Shown here piece by piece: positions 37,825-47,490 of a stretch of 64,000 nt of DNA (positions within the stretch are counted from its first letter, which is position 1; every line of letters starts with the position of its first letter). The notes beneath the pieces were generated by a model. That model saw only the letters and a list, made by a program, of their open reading frames with translations. It was not told where the DNA came from and made no database searches. The translations under genes and the position numbers were made by a program. The stretch is from an uncultured Collinsella sp. (lineage in GTDB: Bacteria; Actinomycetota; Coriobacteriia; Coriobacteriales; Coriobacteriaceae). The stretch is from contig USPC01000001.1 in NCBI GenBank assembly GCA_900556605.1, forward strand, positions 1 through 64,000, written 5' to 3'.

Positions 37825-38766
37825 TTAAGCCTTCAGGCTCAGGCCCATGGACTCAAGCTTGTCCTTCACTTCCTCGATCGACTTAACACCGAAGTTACGG
37901 ATGTTGAGCAGATCGTTCTCCGAGAACTCAACGAGCTGACGGACCGAGTGAATGCTGGCGCGCTTAAGGCAGTTGTAGGAACGGACGGAAAGGTCCAGAT
38001 CCTCGATCTGCTTGTCCAGCTCGGCGTTGTCGTTGGTGACCTCGGGAGCGAAGATCGAAGCCTCCTCCTCGACCTCGGGGGTCTCGGCAAGGTTCATAAA
38101 GGCGGCCATATGCTGGTTGATGATATTGGCAGCCTGGACCACGGCGTCGCGAGGGGCGATGGAGCCGTTGGTCTCGATCTCGAGGACAAGGCGGTCGTAG
38201 TCGGTGTGCTGACCGACACGGCAAGCCTCAACGAGCTTGGCGCAACGGGAAACCGGCGAGTACAGCGAGTCGACGTGGATCACACCGATGGGATCGTTGT
38301 CGCGCTTGTTGGCCTCGCCAGAAACATAGCCGCGGCCATAGCCGATGCGCATGCTCATGGTGAGATGGCCGCCCTCGGTGAGCGTAGCAATGTGCTGCTC
38401 GGGGTTGACCAGCTCAAACTCGGACGGAATAAAGAAGTCCGCACCGGTGACCTCGCAGGGGCCCTCAACCGAGATGGTGGCGGTCGCCTCGTCGGTCGTG
38501 CCGAGAGCCCTGAAGACAAGACCCTTGACATTCAGGACGATGTCGGTGACATCCTCGACCATGTTAGGGATGGTCATGAACTCGTGCTGCGCACCATCGA
38601 TCTGAATAGCCTCGACGGCGGCACCCTCGAGCGAGGACAGAAGAACGCGACGAAGGGAGTTACCCAGCGTATCGCCGTAACCACGCTCGAGCGGCTCGAC
38701 GGAGACACGAGCAGACGTCTCGTTGATCTCTTCGACCTGAACCTGAGGCCTAATGAATTCTGACAT
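37825..38766 (-). CDS. rpoA: RNA polymerase alpha subunit
   Basis: The 313-aa protein has the alpha N-terminal dimerisation domain (about 15-225; RGYGDTLGNSLRRVLLSSL near residue 30) and the C-terminal domain (about 240-313; LDLSVRSYNCLKRASIHSV and NIRNFGVKSIEEVKDKL). It assembles RNA polymerase and contacts UP elements and activators. It has the usual place between rpsD and rplQ. Confidence 0.98.
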   Translation of the reverse strand: MSEFIRPQVQVEEINETSARVSVEPLERGYGDTLGNSLRRVLLSSLEGAAVEAIQIDGAQHEFMTIPNMVEDVTDIVLNVKGLVFRALGTTDEATATISVEGPCEVTGADFFIPSEFELVNPEQHIATLTEGGHLTMSMRIGYGRGYVSGEANKRDNDPIGVIHVDSLYSPVSRCAKLVEACRVGQHTDYDRLVLEIETNGSIAPRDAVVQAANIINQHMAAFMNLAETPEVEEEASIFAPEVTNDNAELDKQIEDLDLSVRSYNCLKRASIHSVRQLVEFSENDLLNIRNFGVKSIEEVKDKLESMGLSLKA

Positions 38767-38798
38767 GTATTACCTCCAGCCTCAGCAGCCCGGATGGA

Positions 38799-39395
38799 CT
38801 ACTTAGAGTAGAGCTCGACGATGAGCTGCTCGTTGATATCACCGCTGATCTGCTCACGCGTCGGCAGAGCGAGCACGTTACCAGACAGCTTCTCGATATC
38901 GACCTCGAGCCAGCCAGGGACCTCAAAGCGCTCGGAGGAAATCAGGGCCTCCTTGATGGGGAGGAGGTCACGGAACTTCTCGCCGACAGCGACGACGTCG
39001 CCGGCCTTGACGCGGTAGGACGGGATGTCCACACGCTTGCCGTTCACGGTGAAGTGACCGTGACGGACGGACTGACGAGCCTCTTTGCGGGTGCGGGCGA
39101 AGCCAAGACGGAAGACGACGTTGTCGAGGCGAGACTCAAGGATGATCATGAGGTTCTCACCGGTGACGCCGTTCATCTTGCGGGCCTTGTTGAAGTAGCC
39201 GTGGAACTGCTTCTCCAGAACGCCATAGATGAACTTGACCTTCTGCTTCTCGCGCAGCTGCATGCCGTACTCAGATTCCTTGCGACGGCGCTTGGGCTGA
39301 CGGATAGATTCCTTCTTGCTGCTGTAACCGAGCTCAGCGGGATCGATCCCGAGCTGACGGCAGCGCTTAAGAACAGGAGTCCTGTCGATTGCCAT
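38799..39395 (-). CDS. rpsD: Ribosomal protein uS4
   Basis: The 198-aa protein has an S4 RNA-binding domain with SRLDNVVFRLGFARTRKEAR and GHFTVNGKRVDIPSY. The N-terminus lacks the four-cysteine zinc pattern of C+ uS4 forms. It nucleates 30S assembly and often feeds back on the alpha operon. It lies between rpsK and rpoA. Confidence 0.98.
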   Translation of the reverse strand: MAIDRTPVLKRCRQLGIDPAELGYSSKKESIRQPKRRRKESEYGMQLREKQKVKFIYGVLEKQFHGYFNKARKMNGVTGENLMIILESRLDNVVFRLGFARTRKEARQSVRHGHFTVNGKRVDIPSYRVKAGDVVAVGEKFRDLLPIKEALISSERFEVPGWLEVDIEKLSGNVLALPTREQISGDINEQLIVELYSK

Positions 39396-39414
39396 ATTGA
39401 TACGATCCTTTCAG

Positions 39415-39819
39415 TTACACGCGGCGACGCTTCTTGGGGCGGCAGCCGTTGTGCGGAATGGGGGTCTTGTCCTGGATGCTCGAGACCTCGAGGCCAGCAG
39501 CCTGGAGGGAGCGGATGGCGGTCTCACGACCGGAGCCGGGGCCCTTGACGAAGACGGAAACCTTCTTCATACCGTGCTCCATGGCCTGCTTGGCAGCAGC
39601 CTCGGCAGCCATCTGGGCAGCGAACGGCGTGGACTTACGGGAGCCCTTGAAGCCCACCTGGCCAGCCGACTTCCAGGAAATGACGTTGCCCTGGGGATCG
39701 GTGATCGAAACGATCGTGTTGTTGAACGTAGAACGAATGTGAGCCTGGCCCACGGAAATGTTCTTACGGTCCGCGCGCTTCAGACGGGCAGCGCGAACGT
39801 TCTTCTTAGCAGTAGCCAT
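39415..39819 (-). CDS. rpsK: Ribosomal protein uS11
   Basis: The 134-aa protein has [20 protein letters not shown] and ends [11 protein letters not shown], both typical for uS11. It forms part of the 30S platform. It follows rpsM after 14 bases. Confidence 0.98.
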   Translation of the reverse strand: MATAKKNVRAARLKRADRKNISVGQAHIRSTFNNTIVSITDPQGNVISWKSAGQVGFKGSRKSTPFAAQMAAEAAAKQAMEHGMKKVSVFVKGPGSGRETAIRSLQAAGLEVSSIQDKTPIPHNGCRPKKRRRV

Positions 39820-39833
39820 CTATCTAGCGCTCC

Positions 39834-40208
39834 TTATTTCTTCTTCTTAGCACCGATCTGACGCTTCGGGCCCTTGCGGGTACGAGCGTTAGTGTGGGTG
39901 CGCTGGCCGCGGACCGGGAGGCCCTTGCGGTGACGAAGGCCGCGGTTGCAGCCGATGTCCATAAGGCGCTTGACGTTCTGGTTGCGCTCACGGCGGAGGT
40001 CGCCCTCAACCATGATCTGGTTCTTATCGATATAATCGCGGATGGCGTTAACCTCATCCTCGGTGAGGTCCTTAACGCGCGTATCCACGTTAACGTTGCA
40101 CTCGACGCAGATCTTCGTCGCAGTGGTGCGGCCGATGCCGTAAATGTAGGTCAGACCGATCTCAACGCGCTTCTCACGCGGGAGGTCGACACCATTAATA
40201 CGGGCCAA
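39834..40208 (-). CDS. rpsM: Ribosomal protein uS13
   Basis: The 124-aa protein begins [20 protein letters not shown] and has [20 protein letters not shown] near the C-terminus. It sits in the 30S head and contacts the P-site tRNA and 50S subunit. It follows rpmJ after 14 bases. Confidence 0.98.
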   Translation of the reverse strand: MARINGVDLPREKRVEIGLTYIYGIGRTTATKICVECNVNVDTRVKDLTEDEVNAIRDYIDKNQIMVEGDLRRERNQNVKRLMDIGCNRGLRHRKGLPVRGQRTHTNARTRKGPKRQIGAKKKK

Positions 40209-40222
40209 CGTAGTCTCCTCTC

Positions 40223-40336
40223 TTAACCCTGACGCTGCTTATGACGGGGGTTCTCGCAAATGACGAGGACCTTGCCATGGCGCCTAATGATTTTGCACTT
40301 ATCGCACATCTTCTTGACCGAAGGACGTACCTTCAT
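40223..40336 (-). CDS. rpmJ: Ribosomal protein bL36
   Basis: A 37-codon gene that a simple ORF filter would miss. It starts [19 protein letters not shown] and ends NPRHKQRQG. The zinc ligands C11, C14, C27 and H32 are all present, so this is the C+ form. It lies between infA and rpsM, the standard place, with GGAAG upstream. Confidence 0.97.
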   Translation of the reverse strand: MKVRPSVKKMCDKCKIIRRHGKVLVICENPRHKQRQG

Positions 40337-40486
40337 CGTTCTTCCTTTCGGTAGCGCTCAAACTACTTCCCTACTATCTACTCGCCCAGCCGCAGGCGTT
40401 TAAAACTATGGCTGGTCTTCACACACAATCCGACCGTAGGTTGAGCTAAGCCTGCAGCCGGAAATGGAGTGCGTGTATGCGTGCCG

Positions 40487-40705
40487 CTATTTGTAGCGAT
40501 AGGTGATGCGACCGCGGGTCAGGTCGTACGGGGAAAGCTCCACGACAACCCTGTCACCGGGGAGAATACGGATGTAATTCATTCGGATCTTGCCAGAAAT
40601 GTTGCACAGAACCGAATGACCGTTCTCGAGCTCAACCTTAAACATGGCATTGGGCAACGGTTCCTTTACCGTACCCTCGAGCTCAATTGCGTCTTCCTTC
40701 TTCAC
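40487..40705 (-). CDS. infA: Translation initiation factor IF-1
   Basis: A single OB-fold protein of 72 residues: [20 protein letters not shown], then [19 protein letters not shown] and ending [10 protein letters not shown]-1 binds the A site of the 30S subunit during initiation. The start is uncertain: GTG at 40705 gives a family-like N-terminus, a TTG lies two codons upstream, and a nearby ATG is out of frame. The ribosome site (AGAAAG) is weak, so translation may be tuned down. It is 150 bases from rpmJ. Confidence 0.93.
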   Translation of the reverse strand: MKKEDAIELEGTVKEPLPNAMFKVELENGHSVLCNISGKIRMNYIRILPGDRVVVELSPYDLTRGRITYRYK

Positions 40706-40838
40706 AAGCAATCATCTTTCTCTAGAAAACGACAGCGATTGAGTATTCTACAATACGCATGCACGTATCGTAGTATCTTCGTAATGGCTCCACAACTAAG
40801 TGGAACTTGTTACATTTGAAATGTAAAACAAAGCCGTT

Positions 40839-40926
40839 CCCTGATGCCCAAGATCGCCTTGAAATGAGAAGGCATAGACCATGGGGTCATGCCTTCGAAA
40901 TTGAAAGGCGAGGTTGGGCATCAGGG
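40839..40926. repeat. Long inverted repeat between map and infA (family G)
   Basis: CCCTGATGCCCAA (40839-40851) faces TTGGGCATCAGGG (40914-40926). The pairing continues inward through CGCCTT/AAGGCG and AAGGCAT/ATGCCTT blocks with small mismatches, giving an almost fully paired 88-bp element. It is inside the ribosomal operon, where a strong terminator would be costly, so it may act on RNA stability. Confidence 0.85.
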
Positions 40927-40937
40927 GGCGGCGACTT

Positions 40938-41726
40938 TTACATTTCACCGCCTTGCAAGGAACACCAAGCACCTTGGGCATCCGTGGTGAGAATCACCGG
41001 ACCGTCATTGGTAATGGCGACGGTGTTCTCGTAGTGCGCGGCGGGCAGGTGGTCGTTGGTCGTAACAATCCAACCGTCGGAGCCCGTGCTCACATGGTTG
41101 GAACCCATCGTAACCATCGGCTCGATGGCAATGACCATGCCGGCCTGGAGGCGAACGCCCCTCCCCTTCTTTCCATAATTAGGAACGTTGGGGTCCTCGT
41201 GCATCACACGGCCAATGCCATGGCCCACATAGTCACGAAGCACGCCGTAACCGTGAGACTCAGCGAGGGACTGAACGGCATAACCGACGTCCCCGATATG
41301 GTTACCGGGAACAGCCTGCTCGATGGCAGCCTTAAGGCAATCGCGCGTAACCTCGCACAGGGCCTTGGCCTCGGGCGTGGGTGTGCCGACAAAAAACGTC
41401 CAAGCGTTATCGCCGACCCAACCGTCGACAACGGCTCCCGTATCGATGGAAATGATATCGCCATCGCGCAGGATCATGTCGGGGTTGGGAATACCGTGGA
41501 CAACGGCATCGTTGATCGATGCGCAAATGGTTCCGGGGAACCCGCCGTAACCCTTAAAGGCCGGGGTGCCGCCATGCATGCGGATAATCTGCTCCGCGAG
41601 CTGATCGAGCTCAAAGGTCGAAACGCCGGGACGAACCATGGCTCCAACGTGGCGGAGCGCCATCTTAGATAGCGCTCCTGCCTTCTTCATCTGCTCGATT
41701 TGCGTTGCAGACTTAATCTTGATCAT
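40938..41726 (-). CDS. map: Methionine aminopeptidase, type I
   Basis: The 262-aa protein has SINDAVVHGIPNPDMILRDG and the metal ligands in SIDTGAVVDGWVGDNAWTF, GHGIGRVMHEDPNVPNYG and the final IEPMVT. It removes the initiator Met from new proteins. It overlaps adk by 4 bases (ATGA), so the two are translationally coupled. Confidence 0.97.
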   Translation of the reverse strand: MIKIKSATQIEQMKKAGALSKMALRHVGAMVRPGVSTFELDQLAEQIIRMHGGTPAFKGYGGFPGTICASINDAVVHGIPNPDMILRDGDIISIDTGAVVDGWVGDNAWTFFVGTPTPEAKALCEVTRDCLKAAIEQAVPGNHIGDVGYAVQSLAESHGYGVLRDYVGHGIGRVMHEDPNVPNYGKKGRGVRLQAGMVIAIEPMVTMGSNHVSTGSDGWIVTTNDHLPAAHYENTVAITNDGPVILTTDAQGAWCSLQGGEM

Positions 41727-42349
41727 AGACCGAGAGCCTCTTTGACATCCCCGTACACGGTCTCGCGAGCCTGGTCACCGTTGACCGACTTGAGCAGACC
41801 CTGACCACGATAGTAGTCGACGAGCGGGCTCGTGGACTTCTCGTAGACGTCGAGACGGTTCTTGATGGTCTCGGGCTTGTCGTCGTCGCGCTGATACATC
41901 TCGCCGGCGCACTTGGGGCAGGTAGCATCGGCAGCGGTGCCGGTGTAACCGCAGGCGCGGCAGGTGCGACGCGAAGACAGACGATCGATGATGACCTCGG
42001 GGGCCACGTCGACCAGAAGGGCGCAGTCGATCTCGCGACCCATGGCGGAGAGCTCGGAATCGAGCGTCACAGCCTGGGCGGTGTTGCGCGGGAAGCCGTC
42101 GAGGATGAAGCCCTGCTGGGCGTCATCGGCGGCAAGGCGCTCCTTGACAAGGTCGATCACGAGCTGGTCGGGAACGAGCTCGCCAGCGTCCATGTACTTC
42201 TTAGCCTGAATACCAAGCTCGGTGCCACCCTTGACGGCAGCACGCAGCAGGTCGCCCGTGGAAATGTGAGCGACGCCAAACTCGGCGACGAGCTCCTGTG
42301 CGACGGTGCCCTTACCGGCACCCGGAGCTCCGAGCAATACGAGGTTCAT
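41723..42349 (-). CDS. adk: Adenylate kinase
   Basis: The 208-aa protein has P-loop LLGAPGAGKGT, HISTGDLLR and FILDGFPRNTAQA. Its lid has a zinc finger (CRACG and CPKC), the long-lid gram-positive type. It interconverts ATP, ADP and AMP. The ATG at 42349 has GGAGG at suitable spacing. It lies between secY and map as in many spc operons. Confidence 0.97.
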   Translation of the reverse strand: MNLVLLGAPGAGKGTVAQELVAEFGVAHISTGDLLRAAVKGGTELGIQAKKYMDAGELVPDQLVIDLVKERLAADDAQQGFILDGFPRNTAQAVTLDSELSAMGREIDCALLVDVAPEVIIDRLSSRRTCRACGYTGTAADATCPKCAGEMYQRDDDKPETIKNRLDVYEKSTSPLVDYYRGQGLLKSVNGDQARETVYGDVKEALGL

Positions 42350-42367
42350 GAGCAATCCTCCTCTAGC

Positions 42368-43654
42368 CTATTTAAAGAATCCATCGTAATCATACATCTT
42401 GATCTGGCCTTCGAGCTTATCGACCGTGTCGAGCACGACGCCGACCATGATGAGGATGGACGTGCCGCCAAATGCCTGGATCAGATGGTTACCCGTGAAG
42501 GAGAAGATGATCGAAGGCACGATGGCGATGAGCGCCAAAAAGACAGCGCTGGGAAGCGTAATCTTGTTGAGCGCGTTCTTGATGTAGGCCGCGGTAGCCC
42601 TACCCGGACGCACGCCCGGAATAAAGCCGCCCTGCTTCTTAAGGTTATCGGCCGTGTCATCGGGGTTGAACACCATGGAGGTGTAGAAGTACGCGAAGAA
42701 CACGATGAGGACAACGTTAAGCACCCAGTTGAGCCAACCGGTCGAAAGCGCAGAGGCAACTGCCTGAATCCAGCCGATGCCGGGGAAGAACACGGCAATC
42801 TGAGCCGGGAAGTACAGCAGCGCCGAAGCGAAGATGATCGGCACGACGCCCGCGGTGTTGACCTTGATGGGCAGGTAGGTGGTCTGTCCACCCATCATGC
42901 GACGGCCCACGACGCGCTTGGCGTAGGAGACCGGAATGCGGCGCTGGCCGCGCTCAAGGAAAACGATCAGCGGGATAACCAGCAGGATGATGGCGCAGAT
43001 GATCACCATGGTGATGATGCCACCGGCATTGCCCTCGGTGCTGGAGAAGATAGCCTGCGGCAGACCGGCCATGATGTTCGCAAAGATGATCAGCGACATG
43101 CCATTGCCGATACCGCGCTGGGTGATGAGCTCACCAATCCACATGATCAGCATGGCGCCCGCAGTGAGCGTGCCGACGACCATGAGGTCGAAGATGATCT
43201 CGGGAGCGCCGGCGCCATTAAAGCTGATGCCGAAGCTCTTAAAGAGGAAGAGGTAACCCACGGAGTTGAGGATTGCCAGAGCCAAGGTGAGGTAACGCGA
43301 ATACTGCGTAATCTTGGTCTGACCGACCTCGCCCTCGCGGGCAAGCTCATGCAGGGAAGGCACGACGGCCTGGAGCATCTGGAGGATGATCGAGCTGGTG
43401 ATGTAAGGCATGATGCCCAGCGAAAACACCGACACATAGCTCAACGCGCCGCCAGAGAAAAGATTCAGGAGGGCCATAGCACCTGCGGCGACCGAATTGT
43501 TATCGGTCGAGAAAAGGCCCAGCATCCCCTGGAAGGGAATGCCGGGCACAGGAACGTGCGCACCAATGCGGTACACGACGAGCATAGCTATGGTAAAAAG
43601 AATCTTTTCGCGCAATTCTTTGATGCGGAAAGCATTCTTAAGACCATTTAGCAC
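42368..43654 (-). CDS. secY: Protein translocase subunit SecY
   Basis: The 428-aa protein has ten membrane segments. Markers include [12 protein letters not shown] in the first loop, [19 protein letters not shown] for the plug region, and [19 protein letters not shown] for the cytoplasmic loop that binds SecA and ribosomes. It forms the secretion channel used by SecA. It overlaps rplO by 7 bases. Confidence 0.98.
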   Translation of the reverse strand: MLNGLKNAFRIKELREKILFTIAMLVVYRIGAHVPVPGIPFQGMLGLFSTDNNSVAAGAMALLNLFSGGALSYVSVFSLGIMPYITSSIILQMLQAVVPSLHELAREGEVGQTKITQYSRYLTLALAILNSVGYLFLFKSFGISFNGAGAPEIIFDLMVVGTLTAGAMLIMWIGELITQRGIGNGMSLIIFANIMAGLPQAIFSSTEGNAGGIITMVIICAIILLVIPLIVFLERGQRRIPVSYAKRVVGRRMMGGQTTYLPIKVNTAGVVPIIFASALLYFPAQIAVFFPGIGWIQAVASALSTGWLNWVLNVVLIVFFAYFYTSMVFNPDDTADNLKKQGGFIPGVRPGRATAAYIKNALNKITLPSAVFLALIAIVPSIIFSFTGNHLIQAFGGTSILIMVGVVLDTVDKLEGQIKMYDYDGFFK

Positions 43655-44097
43655 GGCAGCTCGACCTTTCCGCCGGCGGCCTCGATCTTGGCCTGCGCAG
43701 AAGCGCTGACCTTGTCGACCTTGACCGTGAACTTCTTGGTGAGCTCACCATTGCCGAGCACCTTGACGGGCTCGAACTCGCTCTTGGTGATGCGAGCGGC
43801 CTTAAGAGCGGCACCGTCGATCACAGCGCCATCCTCGAACTTACGCTCGAGACGCTCAACGTTAACAGCGGTGTACTCGATACGACGGGGGTTGCGGAAG
43901 CCCGGAAGCTTGGGCAGGCGCATAGCCAGCGGAGTCTGGCCACCCTCGAAGCCGGCACCCTTGGTGCCGCCAGAGCGGGAACCCTGGCCCTTCTGGCCGC
44001 GGCCAGAAGTGGTGCCGTGACCCGAAGAATTGCCACGGCCGACGCGCTTACGGTTCTTGGTGGAACCGGGCGCGGGAGTAAGATCGTGAAGCTGCAT
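43648..44097 (-). CDS. rplO: Ribosomal protein uL15
   Basis: The 149-aa protein begins [20 protein letters not shown] and has the Gly/Lys/Arg-rich [17 protein letters not shown] segment and [19 protein letters not shown]. It is a late-assembling 50S protein. It precedes secY with a 7-base overlap. Confidence 0.98.
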   Translation of the reverse strand: MQLHDLTPAPGSTKNRKRVGRGNSSGHGTTSGRGQKGQGSRSGGTKGAGFEGGQTPLAMRLPKLPGFRNPRRIEYTAVNVERLERKFEDGAVIDGAALKAARITKSEFEPVKVLGNGELTKKFTVKVDKVSASAQAKIEAAGGKVELPC

Positions 44098-44100
44098 TTG

Positions 44101-44283
44101 CTACTCCTCTACAATCTCGACAAGGTGCTTGACCTTGAAGATCATGCCGCGGACGGACTCGTTGTCAGCAATCTCGCGAACCTCGCGGATCCTGTGGAGA
44201 CCGAGGGCACGGACAGTACGGACCTGGTCCTGCTTGCAACCGTTGGTGCTGCGGACCTGCTTGATCTTGATGGTGTCAGCCAT
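44101..44283 (-). CDS. rpmD: Ribosomal protein uL30
   Basis: The 60-aa protein has IKIKQVRSTNGCKQDQVRTV and RALGLHRIREVREI, both typical for uL30. It lies between rpsE and rplO with 2-3 base gaps on either side. Confidence 0.97.
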   Translation of the reverse strand: MADTIKIKQVRSTNGCKQDQVRTVRALGLHRIREVREIADNESVRGMIFKVKHLVEIVEE

Positions 44284-44285
44284 GC

Positions 44286-44810
44286 TTAGTTCTCCTTACC
44301 GACGAACATCTCGGAGACCGTCAGGCCACGGCGAGCCGCGACGTCCTCAGGGCTGGAGAGCTCCTTGAGGCCCTCGACGGCAGCCTTGATGATGTTGAGG
44401 CCGTTGTCGGTACCGAGGGACTTGGACAGGACGTTCTTGATGCCAGCAAGCTCAAAGAGGGGACGCACAGCGCCGCCGGCGATAACGCCGGTACCCTCGA
44501 CAGCGGGCTTGATGATGATGCGGCCGGCACCAAAGTGGCCGAGAACCTCGTGCGGGATGGTGCCCTGCTCGGTCACCGGCACGTGGAACATGTTCTTCTT
44601 GGCATCGAGAGACGCCTTGGAGATGGCCAGGGGCACCTCAGCGGACTTGCCCATGCCAACGCCGACGTTGCCCTTGCCGTCGCCAACGACGACGAGAGCG
44701 ACGAGGCTCATGCGACGACCGCCCTTGACGGTCTTCGACACGCGGTTGATGTAAACGACGCGCTCCTCGAACTCGGAGGCCTCGCGCTGCTGCTTCTGAT
44801 TACGAGCCAT
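44286..44810 (-). CDS. rpsE: Ribosomal protein uS5
   Basis: The 174-aa protein has [20 protein letters not shown], then [19 protein letters not shown] and a C-terminal domain with [13 protein letters not shown]. It contributes to decoding accuracy. It is 14 bases from rplR and 2 from rpmD. Confidence 0.98.
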   Translation of the reverse strand: MARNQKQQREASEFEERVVYINRVSKTVKGGRRMSLVALVVVGDGKGNVGVGMGKSAEVPLAISKASLDAKKNMFHVPVTEQGTIPHEVLGHFGAGRIIIKPAVEGTGVIAGGAVRPLFELAGIKNVLSKSLGTDNGLNIIKAAVEGLKELSSPEDVAARRGLTVSEMFVGKEN

Positions 44811-44824
44811 GTGCTACATACCTC

Positions 44825-45193
44825 CTAGAACTCGAGACCGGCGGCACGAGCACCGTCGGCGAGGGCCTTGACGCGGCCATGGTAGATACGGCCACCGCGA
44901 TCGAAGGCGACCTTGGTGATGCCGGCCTCGATGGCGCGCTTGCCAACGAGCTGACCGACCTTCTCCGCAGCCTCCTTGTTCGAGGTGTGGGTGCCCTTGA
45001 ACTCGGCCTCGAGGGTCGAGGCAGAGACGAGCGTCAGGCTGGAGCCCTTGCTGTCGTCGATGATCTGGGCATAGATGTTGGCGTTAGTACGGGTCACGCG
45101 AAGACGCGGACGCTCGGAGGTACCCGAGACCTTGCCGCGAACACGACGCTGACGACGCTTGAGGCCTTCCAGCTTCGCCTTATGCTTGTTCAT
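44825..45193 (-). CDS. rplR: Ribosomal protein uL18
   Basis: The 122-aa protein has [19 protein letters not shown] (arginine-rich N-terminus), [13 protein letters not shown] and ends [14 protein letters not shown]. It binds 5S rRNA. Confidence 0.98.
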   Translation of the reverse strand: MNKHKAKLEGLKRRQRRVRGKVSGTSERPRLRVTRTNANIYAQIIDDSKGSSLTLVSASTLEAEFKGTHTSNKEAAEKVGQLVGKRAIEAGITKVAFDRGGRIYHGRVKALADGARAAGLEF

Positions 45194-45268
45194 ACGTAAA
45201 CTCCTAAAAAGGTTGATCTTGCCAGCACCTGACGGGGTGCTGGTCTTATGCGAGTGAGTCGGTTACGA

Positions 45269-45805
45269 CTACTTGGCGGCCTTACCCAGCTTGCGGCGGA
45301 TGTGCTCGCCAACGTAGTGGATACCCTTGCCCTTGTAAGGCTCGGGAGGACGATGGCCGCGGATCTCAGCGGCGATCTGACCGACCTGCTGCTTGTTGAT
45401 ACCCTTGACGTTCACGTGGGTGTTGTCGGGAACCTCGAAGGTGATGCCCTCGGGAGCCTCGACGATCACGGGGTGCGAGAAGCCCAGGGAGAACTCGAGG
45501 TTCTTGCCCTTCTGCTGCACGCGGTAACCGACGCCGGCGAGCTCGAGCTTCTTCTCGAAGCCCTCGGAAACGCCAACAACCATGTTGTGGATGAGGGCGC
45601 GGGTGAGGCCGTGGCGGGCACGGGTCTCACGCTCGTCGTCGGGACGGGAAACGGTGAGGACGTTGTCCTCGACGTTGATAGCGAGCTTCTCAAAGACATC
45701 GAGCTCGAGCTGGCCCTTGGGGCCCTTGACGACAACGTTGTTGCCGTTGACTGCCACTTCGACTCCGGCGGGAATCTGGACAGGCTTATTACCGATACGA
45801 GACAC
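45269..45805 (-). CDS. rplF: Ribosomal protein uL6
   Basis: The 178-aa protein begins [17 protein letters not shown] and ends with the uL6 signature [19 protein letters not shown]. It sits near the sarcin-ricin loop. It follows rpsH after 33 bases. Confidence 0.98.
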   Translation of the reverse strand: MSRIGNKPVQIPAGVEVAVNGNNVVVKGPKGQLELDVFEKLAINVEDNVLTVSRPDDERETRARHGLTRALIHNMVVGVSEGFEKKLELAGVGYRVQQKGKNLEFSLGFSHPVIVEAPEGITFEVPDNTHVNVKGINKQQVGQIAAEIRGHRPPEPYKGKGIHYVGEHIRRKLGKAAK

Positions 45806-45838
45806 GGTGATCTCCTTTCCTTCTACCTACCGAGCGAA

Positions 45839-46237
45839 TTACCAGACGTAAGCGATGATCTCGCCGCCGACGTTGTGCTTGCGAGCATCGCGGTCGGTCA
45901 TGACGCCATGGCTGGTGGAAATAATGGCGGTACCAAGGCCACCGCGGACGCGGGGCATGTCGGCAACGCCGGTGTACTTACGCAGGCCCGGCTTGGAAAT
46001 GCGGCGGATGCCGTTGATGACCTTAGCCTTCTTGGGACCATACTTAAGCGTGATGTGCAGAGTCTTCTGGGGAACGGTGTCCTCGACATCGTAGCCCTCG
46101 ATGTAGCCCTCCTCGTGCAGAACACGAGCGATCTCGACGAGCTTCTTGCTGCTCGGCATGGAGACCGTGGCCTTGTTCACAGAGTTAGCGTTACGGATGC
46201 GCGTAAGCATATCTGCGATCGGGTCTGTAAGGTTCAT
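45839..46237 (-). CDS. rpsH: Ribosomal protein uS8
   Basis: The 132-aa protein begins [18 protein letters not shown] and ends with [19 protein letters not shown]. It is an early 30S assembly protein and in other bacteria a translational repressor of the spc operon at the uL5 start. Confidence 0.98.
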   Translation of the reverse strand: MNLTDPIADMLTRIRNANSVNKATVSMPSSKKLVEIARVLHEEGYIEGYDVEDTVPQKTLHITLKYGPKKAKVINGIRRISKPGLRKYTGVADMPRVRGGLGTAIISTSHGVMTDRDARKHNVGGEIIAYVW

Positions 46238-46356
46238 ACAGATTCTCCTTCGTTCTTGATGAACACGTGCTCTTGGTTCTTCGCCGCCCTTAACGGCAAA
46301 GCCTTTTTAGCGCGTTTTCCCTGTTCCAAACTGATGCTTGAAACGCTGGTAGTGAC

Positions 46357-46542
46357 TTACCAGCTGGCCTTCTTAACGCCGGGAAGCTCGCCCTTGAGTG
46401 CAAGCTCGCGGAAGCAGACACGGCACAGGCCGAACTTGCGGTACACAGAGTGCGGACGGCCGCAGCGCTGGCAGCGCGTGTACTCACGAGTAGAGAACTT
46501 CTGCTTGCGATTGCACTTGACGATCATCGATGTCTTAGCCAC
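46357..46542 (-). CDS. rpsN: Ribosomal protein uS14, zinc type
   Basis: The 61-aa protein has [20 protein letters not shown], the two CxxC pairs of zinc-binding uS14 (often named rpsZ). It lies between rplE and rpsH as expected. The 119-bp gap before rpsH holds nothing recognised. Confidence 0.97.
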   Translation of the reverse strand: MAKTSMIVKCNRKQKFSTREYTRCQRCGRPHSVYRKFGLCRVCFRELALKGELPGVKKASW

Positions 46543-46621
46543 TTATATCCTCCTCACATAGAGTATTGTTCGCCCCAAGCGCCGCCCCCTTCTGGGAACG
46601 GCGCTCATAGGGCAGGTGAAC

Positions 46622-47179
46622 CTATTTCTTGAACGGGAAACCGAAGGCGTCCAGAAGGGCCTTGGCCTCCTCATCGGTGTTGGCGGTGGTCACGAAAGTG
46701 ATGTCCATACCACGCTGGTGATCGACGGAGTCGAAGTCGATCTCGGGGAAGATGAGCTGCTCGGTGACGCCCATGGAGAAGTTACCACGGCCGTCGAAGC
46801 TCTTGGCGGAGATGCCGCGGAAGTCGCGGATACGGGGGATCGCGACGGAGGTCAGACGATCGAAGAACTCCCACATACGGTCGCCACGCAGGGTAACCTT
46901 GCAGCCGATCGGCATACCAGCGCGCAGGCGGAAGGTAGCGATGGACTTGCGGGCACGGGTGATCATCGGCTGCTGGCCGGTGATGGCGCGCAGGTCGCGC
47001 ACGGCACCGTCGATGGCCTTGGAATCGGTAGCGGCCTCGCCGACACCCATGTTCACGACGATCTTCTCAAACTTGGGGATCATCATGACGTTCTCGTACT
47101 GGAACTTGTCCTGAAGCTGCTGCTTGACCTCGTTGTTGTACTTGGTCTTCAGACGCGGCACATACTTCTCTTCTGCCAT
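46622..47179 (-). CDS. rplE: Ribosomal protein uL5
   Basis: The 185-aa protein has [39 protein letters not shown] and the C-terminal [20 protein letters not shown]. It binds 5S rRNA and contacts P-site tRNA. It is the first gene of the ribosomal block. In most bacteria rplN and rplX come directly before rplE; neither is found in the 311 bp upstream, which then runs into xdhC. A good GGAG site precedes the start. Confidence 0.98.
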   Translation of the reverse strand: MAEEKYVPRLKTKYNNEVKQQLQDKFQYENVMMIPKFEKIVVNMGVGEAATDSKAIDGAVRDLRAITGQQPMITRARKSIATFRLRAGMPIGCKVTLRGDRMWEFFDRLTSVAIPRIRDFRGISAKSFDGRGNFSMGVTEQLIFPEIDFDSVDHQRGMDITFVTTANTDEEAKALLDAFGFPFKK

Positions 47180-47406
47180 TGTTCACTCCTTCTTGGGGTT
47201 TTAAGCACGGGGCGTGGCCACGATGGGTTGTCCTCGTGCCTCCTGGCTGCATCCGCGCCGCTCATGGCATGTTGCGGTTTGGACTCGACGCAGCAGGAGC
47301 CGACAAAACAATCGGTACTATACGCGCATCGGGAGCGTATTTCCAGAAAAACCTCGTCTGCCTGCACAACTCCACAACTCCCCCGCACAAATGGGTCCCA
47401 AAAAGC
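47180..47406 (-). promoter_or_regulatory. Leader and probable promoter of the rplE operon
   Basis: On the minus strand TATAGT (47317-47322) is a good -10 element; the -35 is poor. A leader of about 130 bases follows before rplE. I translated this region in all minus frames and found no remnant of uL24 (rplX). Confidence 0.5.
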
Positions 47407-47473
47407 AGTTGCGGTGAAATAGGGACTGTTTGGCGGCCTAACAGGCTTAAACAGTCCGTATTTCACCGCAACT
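47407..47473. repeat. Dispersed 67-bp palindromic repeat, family A copy 3
   Basis: AGTTGCGGTGAAATA and TATTTCACCGCAACT arms pair over 24 bp with one mismatch, as in the copies at 679 and 14657. It lies 17 bases past the xdhC stop codon, exactly at the junction between the purine island and the ribosomal operon. Confidence 0.92.
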
Positions 47474-47490
47474 TATTGGTGGGGATGCGA

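Noticed and set aside
42266-43651. A 461-codon frame opposite secY
   Set aside because: Highly charged His/Asp/Arg-rich translation typical of the antisense of a membrane protein gene.
47180-47480. Remnant of rplX (uL24) before rplE
   Set aside because: None of the minus-strand frames shows uL24 motifs.
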